DNA of 64,000 nt from DATHAP01 sp963762865. GTDB lineage: Bacteria; Actinomycetota; Actinomycetes; JACCUZ01. Below the pieces are notes generated by a model. It was not told the origin of the DNA. It made no database searches and worked only from the letters and a program-made list of their open reading frames with translations. Positions 1 to 7,315 of this stretch are shown here, piece after piece. Each line of letters opens with the position of its first letter. Position 1 is the first letter of the stretch. The stretch covers positions 62,001 through 126,000 of the forward strand of contig CAVXNC010000003.1 of the NCBI GenBank assembly GCA_963762865.1, given 5' to 3'. The translations under genes were made by a program, and so were the position numbers.

Positions 1-44
1 ACCAGCTCGGCTTGCCCACGCCGCCGGGTGCGCATACTGACGCC

Positions 45-827
45 ATGGAGGTCGTCATCGTTCCGGATGCCGCCACGATCGGCGAGCTTGGTGCCGACGC
101 GGTCGTCGCCCTGCTGGCCCGAAAGCCGACGGCTGTCCTCGGTCTGGCCACCGGGTCCAGCCCCTTGGTGCTGTATGCCGAGCTGATCCGTCGGTACGAC
201 GCCGGCGAGGTGAGCTTCGCGCGCAGTCGCGGGTTCCTGCTGGACGAGTACATCGGACTGCCCGCCGGGCATCCGCAGCGCTACCGGTCGGTGATTCGCC
301 GCGAGCTGGAGGAGCGGGTCGACTTCCCCCCTGACGCGATCGCCGGACCGGACGGCCTGGCCGACGACCTCCCCGCGCAGTGCGCCGACTACGAGCGGGC
401 GATCACCGACGCGGGAGGTGTCGACCTGCAGGTGCTGGGCGTCGGGTCGGACGGCCACGTGGCCTTCAACGAGCCGGGCTCCTCGCTGAGCTCGCGGACC
501 CGGATCAAGACCCTGACTGCTCGCACCCGCGCCGACAACGAACGGTTCTTCGAGCCGCCGGACGAGGTGCCGCACCACGTGCTCACCCAGGGTCTGGGGA
601 CCATCCTCGACGCCCGCCACCTCGTGCTGATCGCGCGAGGTTCCGGGAAGGCGTCGGCCGTGCATCAGCTGGTCGAGGGCCCGGTGTCCGCGTTCTGCCC
701 GGCCTCTGTCCTGCAGCTGCACCCGCACGCGACCGTTCTGCTGGACGACGACGCGGCGAGCGAGCTCCGACTCGCCGACTACTACCGGGAGACCTACGCC
801 AACAAGCCCCGTTGGCAGGGGCTGTAG
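45..827 (+). CDS. nagB: glucosamine-6-phosphate deaminase
   Basis: Converts glucosamine 6-phosphate to fructose 6-phosphate and ammonia in the cytoplasm, the last step that feeds amino sugars into glycolysis. The 260-residue product is close to the usual NagB length (about 266). It has the phosphate-binding loop ATGSSP near residues 36-41, LLDEY with the proton-relay Asp at about 67, and GVGSDGHVAFNEPGS with the Asp, His and Glu of the active site at about 136, 138 and 143. The frame is open from a TTG at 12, but the ATG at 45 begins where NagB proteins begin and is chosen. No other amino-sugar gene lies downstream. Anything upstream lies outside the window. Confidence 0.95.
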   Translation: MEVVIVPDAATIGELGADAVVALLARKPTAVLGLATGSSPLVLYAELIRRYDAGEVSFARSRGFLLDEYIGLPAGHPQRYRSVIRRELEERVDFPPDAIAGPDGLADDLPAQCADYERAITDAGGVDLQVLGVGSDGHVAFNEPGSSLSSRTRIKTLTARTRADNERFFEPPDEVPHHVLTQGLGTILDARHLVLIARGSGKASAVHQLVEGPVSAFCPASVLQLHPHATVLLDDDAASELRLADYYRETYANKPRWQGL

Positions 828-886
828 CCCGCTGCCCCGGTTGTCGCCGCGTGGTCCCGCTCGGTCCGGGCTCCATGCGATGCAGG

Positions 887-1713
887 TCAGCGGCGCTCGT
901 CGACCGGTGTCGAGGCCGGCCAGACCTCCATCGTCGACAGGAAGGCCTCGAGGAGCCGCTGAGAACCGCCGTAGCGCGCCACGGACGGGCCGTCCTCGGG
1001 CCGCCACACCGCGACGACGGTCATGGCCTCGGCGTCGTAGATCCCACCGCTGAAGAACGCCTGGACGTCCTCCTTGAACGGCACGAGCAGGCCGGGATGG
1101 CAGTCCCACTTCTCGAGGCAGAGCTCGACGGCGCGCTCGTGGATCCCGGTGCACGGGGTGTTCTTGGCGGCCCGGCAGTAGTTCTCGACCCAGGCCTCGA
1201 TGTCCGCGGTCGAAGTGATGCGGGTGCCGGGGTCGAGCGGCGCGGACCAGACTCCGACCGTCACGTCACCCTCCGGCGAATGGGCCGACATGGAACGTCT
1301 CGTGCGCGGCGCTCAGGTGGTCGATCGAGTCGGCGCCGGACCGCCAGCGCATGGTGGCCGGGTCCGCGGTCCAGCCCGCGGGAGGCCGACCTCGAAGCCG
1401 TACGTGCTCGACGTGTAGGTCGTCCAGCTCGCCGTGTCGGTCAGATCGGTCGCCCGGCCGTCGACGTGGACGGCGTCGGGCTGGCAGAAGACGGTGCGAC
1501 CGGCGAGATGTCGTCGGCCCGGTCCCGACCGACGGCGGTGACCCCGGACGCGACCAGGCCACAGACGGCAGCCACCGCGCACACGCCGATCGCCGCGCGG
1601 CGGCGCGACTGCGCCCTCGCTGCCGACCGGATCACCGACAGGTCGGTGCGCGCGGGCGGCAGGGACTCGGTCTTGGCCCGCAGGGCCGTCGTCACGCGCT
1701 CCTCGAGCCTCAT
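887..1713 (-). pseudogene. sigma-factor partner protein, frameshifted
   Basis: Reading from 1713, a 90-residue N-terminus (soluble segment, one membrane helix near residues 38-62, then a Ser/Pro/Thr linker) stops at 1441. The natural continuation (DTASWTTYTSSTYGFEV, then AGWTADPATMRWRSGAD, then the stretch from DVTVGVWSAPLD to the end at 887) is spread over two other frames with junctions near 1445, 1380 and 1275. At least three indels are therefore needed to rebuild one protein of about 270 residues. The order (cytoplasmic tail, one helix, extracytoplasmic domain) and the position directly after a SigE-family gene suggest an anti-sigma-like membrane partner; that role is inferred. Its ATG at 1713 lies 2 bases from the sigma-factor stop. 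Confidence 0.75.
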
Positions 1714-1714
1714 C

Positions 1715-2249
1715 TCAGCTCGCCCCCTTCGGGCCGTCGCCAGCAGTGACGGTCGACTCGGTGTCGGCCAGCGCGGTGCGCAGATGCGCCATCGCCGCCG
1801 ACGCCTGCGACTTGACCGTCCCGGGCCTGATGCCCAGGTTCTCCGCGATGTCCGCTTCTGACATCCCCTCGTAGTAGCGCAGCACGATCACGGCGCGCTG
1901 CCGCGGGGGCAGCCCACCCACCGCGGACCAGACCAGCTGGTGCTCCACCACGTCGTCCTCGTGGGAGGCCCGGCTCGGTTCGATGTGCCCGATCGAGCAA
2001 CGCACTCGTGCTCCACGACTTCCGGCGGCGCCAGCTCAGCAGCTGGTTCACCACCATCTTCCGCAGGTACGCCTCCGAGCTGTCGACGTCTCGCACCCGG
2101 GGCCAGGTCCGGTAGGCCGAGACCATCGCTGACTGCACGGCGTCCTCCGCCAACGGGCGGTCGCCGCAGACGGCATAGGCGAGGCGGTTCAGCCGGGGCG
2201 ACATGGCGAACACGAGCTGGGCGAACTCCGCCTCGTCCTGGGCCCGCAT
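1715..2249 (-). pseudogene. SigE-family ECF sigma factor, frameshifted
   Basis: The N-terminal half from the ATG at 2249 encodes sigma region 2 (EAEFAQLVFAMSPRLNRLAY, then AEDAVQSAMVSAYRTWPRV and SEAYLRKMVVNQLLSWRRR). Region 4 (LPPRQRAVIVLRYYEGMSE, then IAENLGIRPGTVKSQ) is in another frame and ends at 1715. The frames meet near 2000-2010, in the linker after SWRRRKSW. One indel would restore a SigE-family factor of about 175 residues, the normal size. As it stands, region 4 would have to start from an internal GTG at 2005, which has no clear ribosome site. It is followed at once by a broken partner gene, so the whole pair looks inactivated or mis-sequenced. Confidence 0.8.
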
Positions 2250-2338
2250 GGTGCCTCCTCGCCAGTTGTCCGACCAACCTTGACCCGTTAGACGCCGCGA
2301 GTGGCACCACCGGTTCGTCGCGCGGCTCGATCGACCCC

Positions 2339-3031
2339 CTAGCCCACCACCACGCAGCAGCGGTCGGGGTGCGGGTCCAGTCGCGGCGCGAGGCGCTCGT
2401 CCAGCCGGTCTGCCGCGGCGGTCACGAGGGCGAGGTTCATCCCGCACACCAGGTCCGTGTGGTCACGGGCGAGCGTGTCGAACGGGCAGTTCCGCAGCGT
2501 GACGACGTCGTCGTCCACGCGGGGCTCGTATCCACAGGTGGCCAGCGCGCCGCACAGCTCAGCGCGCGTCGCGTCGACGGGCCTTCGCGCAGTCCGACCA
2601 GCGCGGGCCTGCTCGCCCAAGGACGCCCCGAACGAGGCAGCCGCCCGGTCGAGCGCCTCGCGGACCGGTGTCCCCTGCGCGGCGGTCTCCTCGATCGCGG
2701 TTGCCAGGAGCCGGCCGGCCAGGTCGTACCGCCGCTCCGGCAGGGACACGACCACCTCCCCGGGCGCCCGCCGGTAGAGCTTGGCCGGCCGGCCGGCACC
2801 CGGGCCCTGCCGGCCGGTCAGCCGGCGGAACTCGGTGACCAGCAGACCCTCCTCGACCAGCCTGTCGAGGTGGAACTTCGCGGTGTGCCGCGCGACCCCG
2901 ACACCCTCGGCCGCCTGGTCCCGACCGACCGGCTCCGGCTGGGCGGCCACGTAGAGGTACAGGTCGCGACGCACCGGCTCGGCCAGGGCCGCCACACCGG
3001 CGACCTGGTCCGCGAAGTGCTTCTCGGCCAC
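2339..3031 (-). CDS. HTH regulator with Cys-rich sensor domain (SufR-like)
   Basis: A 230-residue DNA-binding regulator. A winged-helix domain fills residues 10-90 (LAEPVRRDLYLYV, then GVARHTAKFHLDRLVEEGLL). The C-terminal half has cysteines in ELCGALATCGYEP, NCPFD, LVCGMN and a terminal RCCVVV. This layout resembles ArsR/SufR-type regulators that hold an Fe-S cluster or metal; the ligand itself is inferred. It is transcribed divergently from the DoxX-folE pair across a 93-base gap, so those genes and itself are the likely targets. The gap holds no perfect palindrome that I could see. Confidence 0.8.
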   Translation of the reverse strand: MAEKHFADQVAGVAALAEPVRRDLYLYVAAQPEPVGRDQAAEGVGVARHTAKFHLDRLVEEGLLVTEFRRLTGRQGPGAGRPAKLYRRAPGEVVVSLPERRYDLAGRLLATAIEETAAQGTPVREALDRAAASFGASLGEQARAGRTARRPVDATRAELCGALATCGYEPRVDDDVVTLRNCPFDTLARDHTDLVCGMNLALVTAAADRLDERLAPRLDPHPDRCCVVVG

Positions 3032-3124
3032 CCGTCCGCCCTTCTAAGAGACACGGTTGTTGACGAAATCCCGATCCACGGTCTAGCGTCCATCCTAGTG
3101 TCCTTTACAGATGGAGGCAACGTC

Positions 3125-3574
3125 ATGACCACGCTCCGCCCCGCGCCCCGGCGCCCGCTCGACGACGTCCGCGGCGACCCCGGGCGCCAGGCGTTCCTGC
3201 TGCTCCGAACCGTCTTCACCATCGCCCCGATCGCCTTCGGGCTGGACAAGTTCGCGGACCTGCTCACCGACTGGCAGGGCTACCTGGCGCCCACAGTGAA
3301 CGATCTGGTGCCGGGGAGCGCGCACCAGGCCATGCTCGCCGTCGGTGTGGTCGAGGTCGCCGCCGGCGTGCTCGTCGCCGTCCGTCCTCGTCTCGGCGGC
3401 TACGTCGTGGCCGCCTGGCTGGCGGGGATCATCGGCAACCTGCTGCTGCTCCAGGACTTCTACGACGTCGCGCTGCGTGACTTCGGGCTCCTGGTCGCGG
3501 CGCTCGCCCTGGCCCGGCTGGCCACCGTCGACCACGTCGACGGTGCGCGTCCCCGCCACGAGCCGCCGGCATGA
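3125..3574 (+). CDS. DoxX-like small membrane protein
   Basis: A 149-residue integral membrane protein with four predicted helices, at about 24-45, 66-85, 90-108 and 113-132. The spacing fits the DoxX/DoxD-like superfamily (PIAFGLDKFADLLTDW, then VGVVEVAAGVLVAV). The reaction is not known; relatives take part in redox or thiol stress membrane complexes. The ATG at 3125 follows GATGGAGG. Its stop overlaps the start of folE by four bases (ATGA), so the two genes are translated together. They lie under the probable control of the divergent cysteine-rich regulator. Confidence 0.7.
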   Translation: MTTLRPAPRRPLDDVRGDPGRQAFLLLRTVFTIAPIAFGLDKFADLLTDWQGYLAPTVNDLVPGSAHQAMLAVGVVEVAAGVLVAVRPRLGGYVVAAWLAGIIGNLLLLQDFYDVALRDFGLLVAALALARLATVDHVDGARPRHEPPA

Positions 3575-4212
3575 CAGTCCTGGCAGAGGGTGACGTCGCC
3601 TACCCGGACGCCGCGCCGCCGGAGCTCCGGGTGGTGCACGACACCGGCACGTTCGACCTGGCCGCGGCCGAGCTCGCCGCAGCGACCTTCCTGGCCGCGC
3701 TCGGGCTGCCCCTCGACACGGCCGGGATGTCGGGCACCCCGGGACGGATGGCTCGGGCGTACGCCGAGATGTTCACGCCGCGACCGTTCGACCTGACGAC
3801 CTTCCCGAACGACGAGGGGTACGACGAGCTCGTGCTGGCCCGTGGCATCCCGGTCCACTCGGTGTGCGAGCACCACCTGCTGCCGTTCGTCGGCGTCGCT
3901 CATGTCGGTTACCTGCCGGGGGACCGGATCCTCGGACTGTCCAAGCTGGCCCGGGTCGTCGAGATGTTCTCCCGTCGCCCTCAGGTCCAGGAGCGGCTGA
4001 CCCAGCAGGTCGCGGACTGGCTCGGGGAGCACCTCGCGCCGCGCGGCGTCGGCGTCGTCGTCGAGGCCGAGCACCTGTGCATGACGATGCGCGGGGTCCG
4101 CGCCGGCGGCGCCAGCACCGTCACCTCGGCAGTCCTCGGGCAGCTCCGCGACGACGGCCGGTCGCGCGCCGAGTTCTTCGCCCTGGCGGCGAACCGTCCC
4201 GAAGGGGCCTGA
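3571..4212 (+). CDS. folE: GTP cyclohydrolase I
   Basis: Opens GTP to 7,8-dihydroneopterin triphosphate, the first step to folate and other pterins. The 213-residue product carries the zinc site: Cys99 and His102 in HSVCEHHLLPF and Cys170 in EHLCMTMRGV. It also has the SKLARVVEMFSRRPQVQERL segment that shapes the active site. The usual actinobacterial folE sits beside ftsH and the folP-folB-folK genes. This copy instead overlaps a DoxX-like membrane protein gene under a putative Fe-S or metal regulator. It may therefore be a second, stress-responsive copy; whether another folE exists cannot be seen here. Confidence 0.93.
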   Translation: MTVLAEGDVAYPDAAPPELRVVHDTGTFDLAAAELAAATFLAALGLPLDTAGMSGTPGRMARAYAEMFTPRPFDLTTFPNDEGYDELVLARGIPVHSVCEHHLLPFVGVAHVGYLPGDRILGLSKLARVVEMFSRRPQVQERLTQQVADWLGEHLAPRGVGVVVEAEHLCMTMRGVRAGGASTVTSAVLGQLRDDGRSRAEFFALAANRPEGA

Positions 4213-4293
4213 CCGGGGGAACGCGGAACCGGTCGGCGAGCCGAGCGCCCGGGCCGGGCCTAGCCTGAGGTCGTCCCAGCCGTGGAGGTGCGG

Positions 4294-5297
4294 ATGAGCC
4301 GGGACGAGATCGGCGGTCGCGGCGACCGGGAGCCGTTCGTGCCGCGCGGCGGAGGCATCGCTCTCGCTCTCGGCGCTGTCGTCCTCGCGACCGCCGTGGG
4401 CGCCCTCCGGCTCGCCGACCAGTTCACCGCCGGAGCCGGCCGACCCGACCCCGTCCGCAAGCCCGACCGCCGCAGCCCCGACCGGCTCCCCGGCGCCGGA
4501 CCGCTCCGCCGCCCGGGTGGCCTTCATCGGCCTGCCACCCGACGGAGCCGCGCCCAGCAGCCCGCGCCGCGGTGAGCTCGTCGTCGCGGTCCGGACCCGG
4601 CTCGCCCGCGCCTGGCTCTACGCCGACGGCCGCCTCATCACGCTCCACTACGAGGACCGACCCGGGGGCGCCAACCCGGTCTCGACCGGCCTGCTCGAGC
4701 AGCGGCTCACGGTGGGCGCGGTCGAGCGGATGCGGTCCTACGTCGCCCGATCGGGCACCGGCCTCGGCCCGGCCCCGACCCGTCCGGCGACCGGTCCGGC
4801 GAACCCTCTCGTCCGGGTCGGCGGTCGGCTCCGCGTCGTCGACCCGCCGTCGACGGCCTGCGACGCCCGCAGCTGCACCCGGATCACCGAGCCTGAGACG
4901 TGGCTGCCGCCGCGGGCCTGGCAGACGCGGCAGCTGAGGGCGTACGTCCCCTCGAGGTTCGCGGTCTGCTACGGCCTGCGGGGGTCGGGGGACACCGCCG
5001 ACGTCGAGGACGCCCCCGCCGTCCCCGACGCGAGCCTCTTCGGGCGCACGGCCGCTGCCGACCGCCGCCTGCCGGCGGACTGGCCGTGCTCGGTGGTCAC
5101 CACGCCGCGGGCCACCCGGATCGTCGAGGCCCTCCGTGGTGCCCGTGTGCTGCGCGACTCCGACGGTCGGGTCGAGGATCCTGGCGTACGTCGTCGACGT
5201 CCGCTCGCCCGTCCCGGGGAGCCCGCCGCGCGAGGCCCGGCTCTTCTTCGAGCCGCTCCTGCCGGACTACAGCTGGCCCTGCACCGGTTGCGCCTGA
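4294..5297 (+). pseudogene. membrane-anchored hypothetical protein, two frameshifts
   Basis: From the ATG at 4294 comes a short N-terminus and one membrane helix (GIALALGAVVLATAVGALRLA). Coding sense then moves to a second frame near 4438, where a Pro/Ser/Thr linker leads into ARVAFIGLPPDG, RLARAWLYADGRLITLHYED and a domain with paired cysteines (ACDARSCTRITEPETWLPP). Near 5165 it moves again, to a third frame ending with RLFFEPLLPDYSWPCTGCA and a stop at 5295-5297. The rebuilt protein would be about 330 residues, with an extracytoplasmic domain of unknown function. The first shift lies on a 17-base sequence that also sits at a frameshift at 32.09 kb. Confidence 0.7.
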
Positions 5298-5358
5298 GCC
5301 AGGTCGCCGGCCAGACCCGGCACGCTTGCCGACGGCGCGGCGCGGGCACAGACCCGAC

Positions 5359-5703
5359 ATGGCGGAGTACGAGGTCAACACGGTGGCGGTCGAGCGGTGC
5401 CGGGCGCTGATCGAGTCCAGGCAGTACGTCCTCGACAGCGACTGGGGCGACGTACAGCCCAGTGCGGCGGAGCAGAACACCTTCCTCGAGAACCACGACT
5501 GGGACGACTACGCGGCCTGGCACCTCGGGCTGACGAAGGGCGCGACGGACCACACCAAGGCGCGGTACGCCTTCGTGTTCGGCGACTTCCGGCGGGTGCA
5601 CCGGACCGGGCTGATCGCCTGCGTCTACCGGGCCGCCGAGTGGCGGCACAAGGACGTCGAGCGGGCGGCCTACGATCTGCTGCAGCGCCTCGACGAGCGC
5701 TGA
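5359..5703 (+). CDS. hypothetical protein, 114 aa
   Basis: A compact soluble protein (MAEYEVNTVAVERCRALI... ending LLQRLDER) without signal peptide or membrane helix. It is rich in Trp, Asp and His in the middle (NHDWDDYAAWHLGL, ATDHTKARYAFVFGDF). The length and even composition look like a real single-domain protein, but I do not recognise a family with confidence. It starts 61 bases after the broken membrane-protein gene and precedes the cyclic-nucleotide-binding gene by 33 bases on the same strand. The three could share a transcript. Confidence 0.7.
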   Translation: MAEYEVNTVAVERCRALIESRQYVLDSDWGDVQPSAAEQNTFLENHDWDDYAAWHLGLTKGATDHTKARYAFVFGDFRRVHRTGLIACVYRAAEWRHKDVERAAYDLLQRLDER

Positions 5704-5736
5704 GCGGGCGACGGGGAGAGAGGCGAGGGGGCAATC

Positions 5737-6186
5737 GTGGCCGGTCCGCACAGGCACCCGAGCGCCGAGGACCTGGCCGGGGTGCCGTTGCTGGCCGACC
5801 TGCCGCCGGAGATCCGCGAGGTTCTTGCGGAGCGCTTCGAGGTGCAGGACTTCGGGGTGGGGCAGCGCCTGGTCGCGGCGGGGCGCCGGGCCTTCTCGTT
5901 CTATGTCCTCGCCGCCGGCGAGGCATCGGTCGAGCAGGACGGCTCGAGAGTGCGGACGCTCGGCCCGGGCGACTTCTTCGGCGAGATCGCCATCCTCGGC
6001 AGCGAGCGCCGCACCGCGACGGTCAGCGCCACCACGGCGGGCACCGCGTGGACGCTGCTGGGCACCCACTTCCACGAGCTGCGCGCGGAACGTCCGGACG
6101 TCGCCCAGGCACTCGAGCGCGCGATGCGTGACCGGCTCGGCGCCGACGAAGCCCCGGTGGACGAACAACCATCTGACGAGCGATGA
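5737..6186 (+). CDS. single-domain cyclic-nucleotide-binding protein
   Basis: A 149-residue protein that is essentially one cAMP-binding beta-roll (residues about 15-125). The phosphate-binding cassette reads GDFFGEIAILGSERRTATV, with the Gly-Glu pair and the Arg expected to contact the nucleotide phosphate. There is no HTH, kinase or channel part, so it is probably a small sensor or adaptor acting on another protein. The GTG start follows a good GAGAGGCGAGGGG. Ligand choice (cAMP, cGMP or none) cannot be told from sequence. Confidence 0.85.
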   Translation: MAGPHRHPSAEDLAGVPLLADLPPEIREVLAERFEVQDFGVGQRLVAAGRRAFSFYVLAAGEASVEQDGSRVRTLGPGDFFGEIAILGSERRTATVSATTAGTAWTLLGTHFHELRAERPDVAQALERAMRDRLGADEAPVDEQPSDER

Positions 6187-6245
6187 CATCCGGCCCTTCG
6201 ACGGGTCGACACTGAGGACAACCGATCCCGACGGGAGGACATCCC

Positions 6246-6629
6246 ATGCTCGGCACGTCCGCAGCCTTCGCCAGCTTCGCCGTCGACGACATCGACGCGG
6301 CTCGCACCTTCTACGCGGAGACCCTGGGTCTGAAGGTCGACGAGATCCCCATGCCCGGTGGTCTGCTCTCGATCACCCTGGCCGGCGGTGGCAACGTCAT
6401 GGTCTACCCCAAGCCGGACTACACGCCCGCCACCTTCACCGTCCTGAGCTTCCCGGTCGACGACCTCGATGCGACCGTGGACGCGCTCACCGCCGCAGGC
6501 GTCGAGATGACCCGCTACGACGGCTTCGACCAGGACGAGAAGGGGATCGCCCGCGGCGGCCCCGGTCCGGCGATCGCGTGGTTCACCGACCCCGCGGGCA
6601 ACATCCTCGCCGTCCTCGAGCCGGTCTGA
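6246..6629 (+). CDS. VOC (glyoxalase/bleomycin-resistance) family protein
   Basis: A 127-residue protein with the paired beta-alpha-beta-beta-beta modules of the vicinal-oxygen-chelate fold. Features include FASFAVDDIDAARTFYAETL at the N-terminus, FPVDDLDATVDALTAAGV in the middle and a FTDPAGNILAVLE ending, which usually carries a metal-ligand Glu. The first-module ligand position is not an obvious His, so metal binding and catalysis are uncertain. The ATG at 6246 follows GGGAGGACATCCC. It is 59 bases downstream of the cyclic-nucleotide-binding gene. Confidence 0.85.
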   Translation: MLGTSAAFASFAVDDIDAARTFYAETLGLKVDEIPMPGGLLSITLAGGGNVMVYPKPDYTPATFTVLSFPVDDLDATVDALTAAGVEMTRYDGFDQDEKGIARGGPGPAIAWFTDPAGNILAVLEPV

Positions 6630-6647
6630 GTCCAACGGCCCGAGCGG

Positions 6648-7280
6648 TCAGACGACCTCGACGCCGGCGGCCTCGGCGACCAGCACGGCCTGGGCGACGT
6701 CCAGCTTCGAGCCGTGCCACTCCAGCCCGGTGAGGTCGACGCCGGTCAGGTCCGCCCCGACCAGGTCGGTCTTGTCGAAGCGCGCCGCTCGCAGGGTGGC
6801 CCGCGTCAGGTCGGCGTCGCGCAGCACCGCGCCGCGCAGGTCCGCCTCCGAGAGGTCGGCCTCGACCAGCCGTAGCCCGGACAGGTCCACGCCACTGAGG
6901 TCTGCACCGCGCAGGGCGACGTACGACCAGTTGCCGCCCTCGACGGTGAGCTGGCGCAGCCGCGACTCGACGAACGTGGTCCCGACGAGCTTGCAGCCGC
7001 GCAGCGTCGCGGCGAAGAACGACGTGCGGTTGAAGCGGCAGCCGGTGAAGGAGGACCCGTCGTGCGTCGACGCGTTGAGCTGGCCGCCGCGGAACTCGCA
7101 GTCCTCGAAGCGCGCGCCGCGAGAGGTGACCTCGGTGAGGTCGGCGTCGATGAAGAGACACGAGACGAAGGCGCGGTCGCCGACGTCCTCGGCGTACCAG
7201 TCGATGTCCCGGAAGGTCTCTCCCTCGGTCACCGAGGCAGGCATAGTGCTCTTCCGGTCCGGCGGCGTGCGGTCCTGCAT
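6648..7280 (-). CDS. pentapeptide-repeat protein
   Basis: A 210-residue protein whose middle (about residues 40-190) is a run of A(D/N)LXX pentapeptides such as GADLSGVDLSGL, EADLSEADLRGAVLRDADL and GADLTGVDLTGL. These form a right-handed quadrilateral beta helix. Proteins of this kind include DNA-mimic inhibitors of gyrase, but many have no known role, and this one is not assigned. Starts at 7280 or at the internal ATG at 7244 are both possible. The gene follows the transglutaminase gene on the same strand with 35 bases between, so it may be the tail of that operon. Confidence 0.85.
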   Translation of the reverse strand: MQDRTPPDRKSTMPASVTEGETFRDIDWYAEDVGDRAFVSCLFIDADLTEVTSRGARFEDCEFRGGQLNASTHDGSSFTGCRFNRTSFFAATLRGCKLVGTTFVESRLRQLTVEGGNWSYVALRGADLSGVDLSGLRLVEADLSEADLRGAVLRDADLTRATLRAARFDKTDLVGADLTGVDLTGLEWHGSKLDVAQAVLVAEAAGVEVV

Positions 7281-7315
7281 CGTCGTTGCACCTCCCCTGC
7301 GAGGTCCCGAGGACG

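Noticed and set aside
4436..4452. Programmed +1 frameshifting as the firm explanation of the split genes
   Set aside because: There is no stop or rare codon at the site and no known stimulator; kept only as one option among error and decay.
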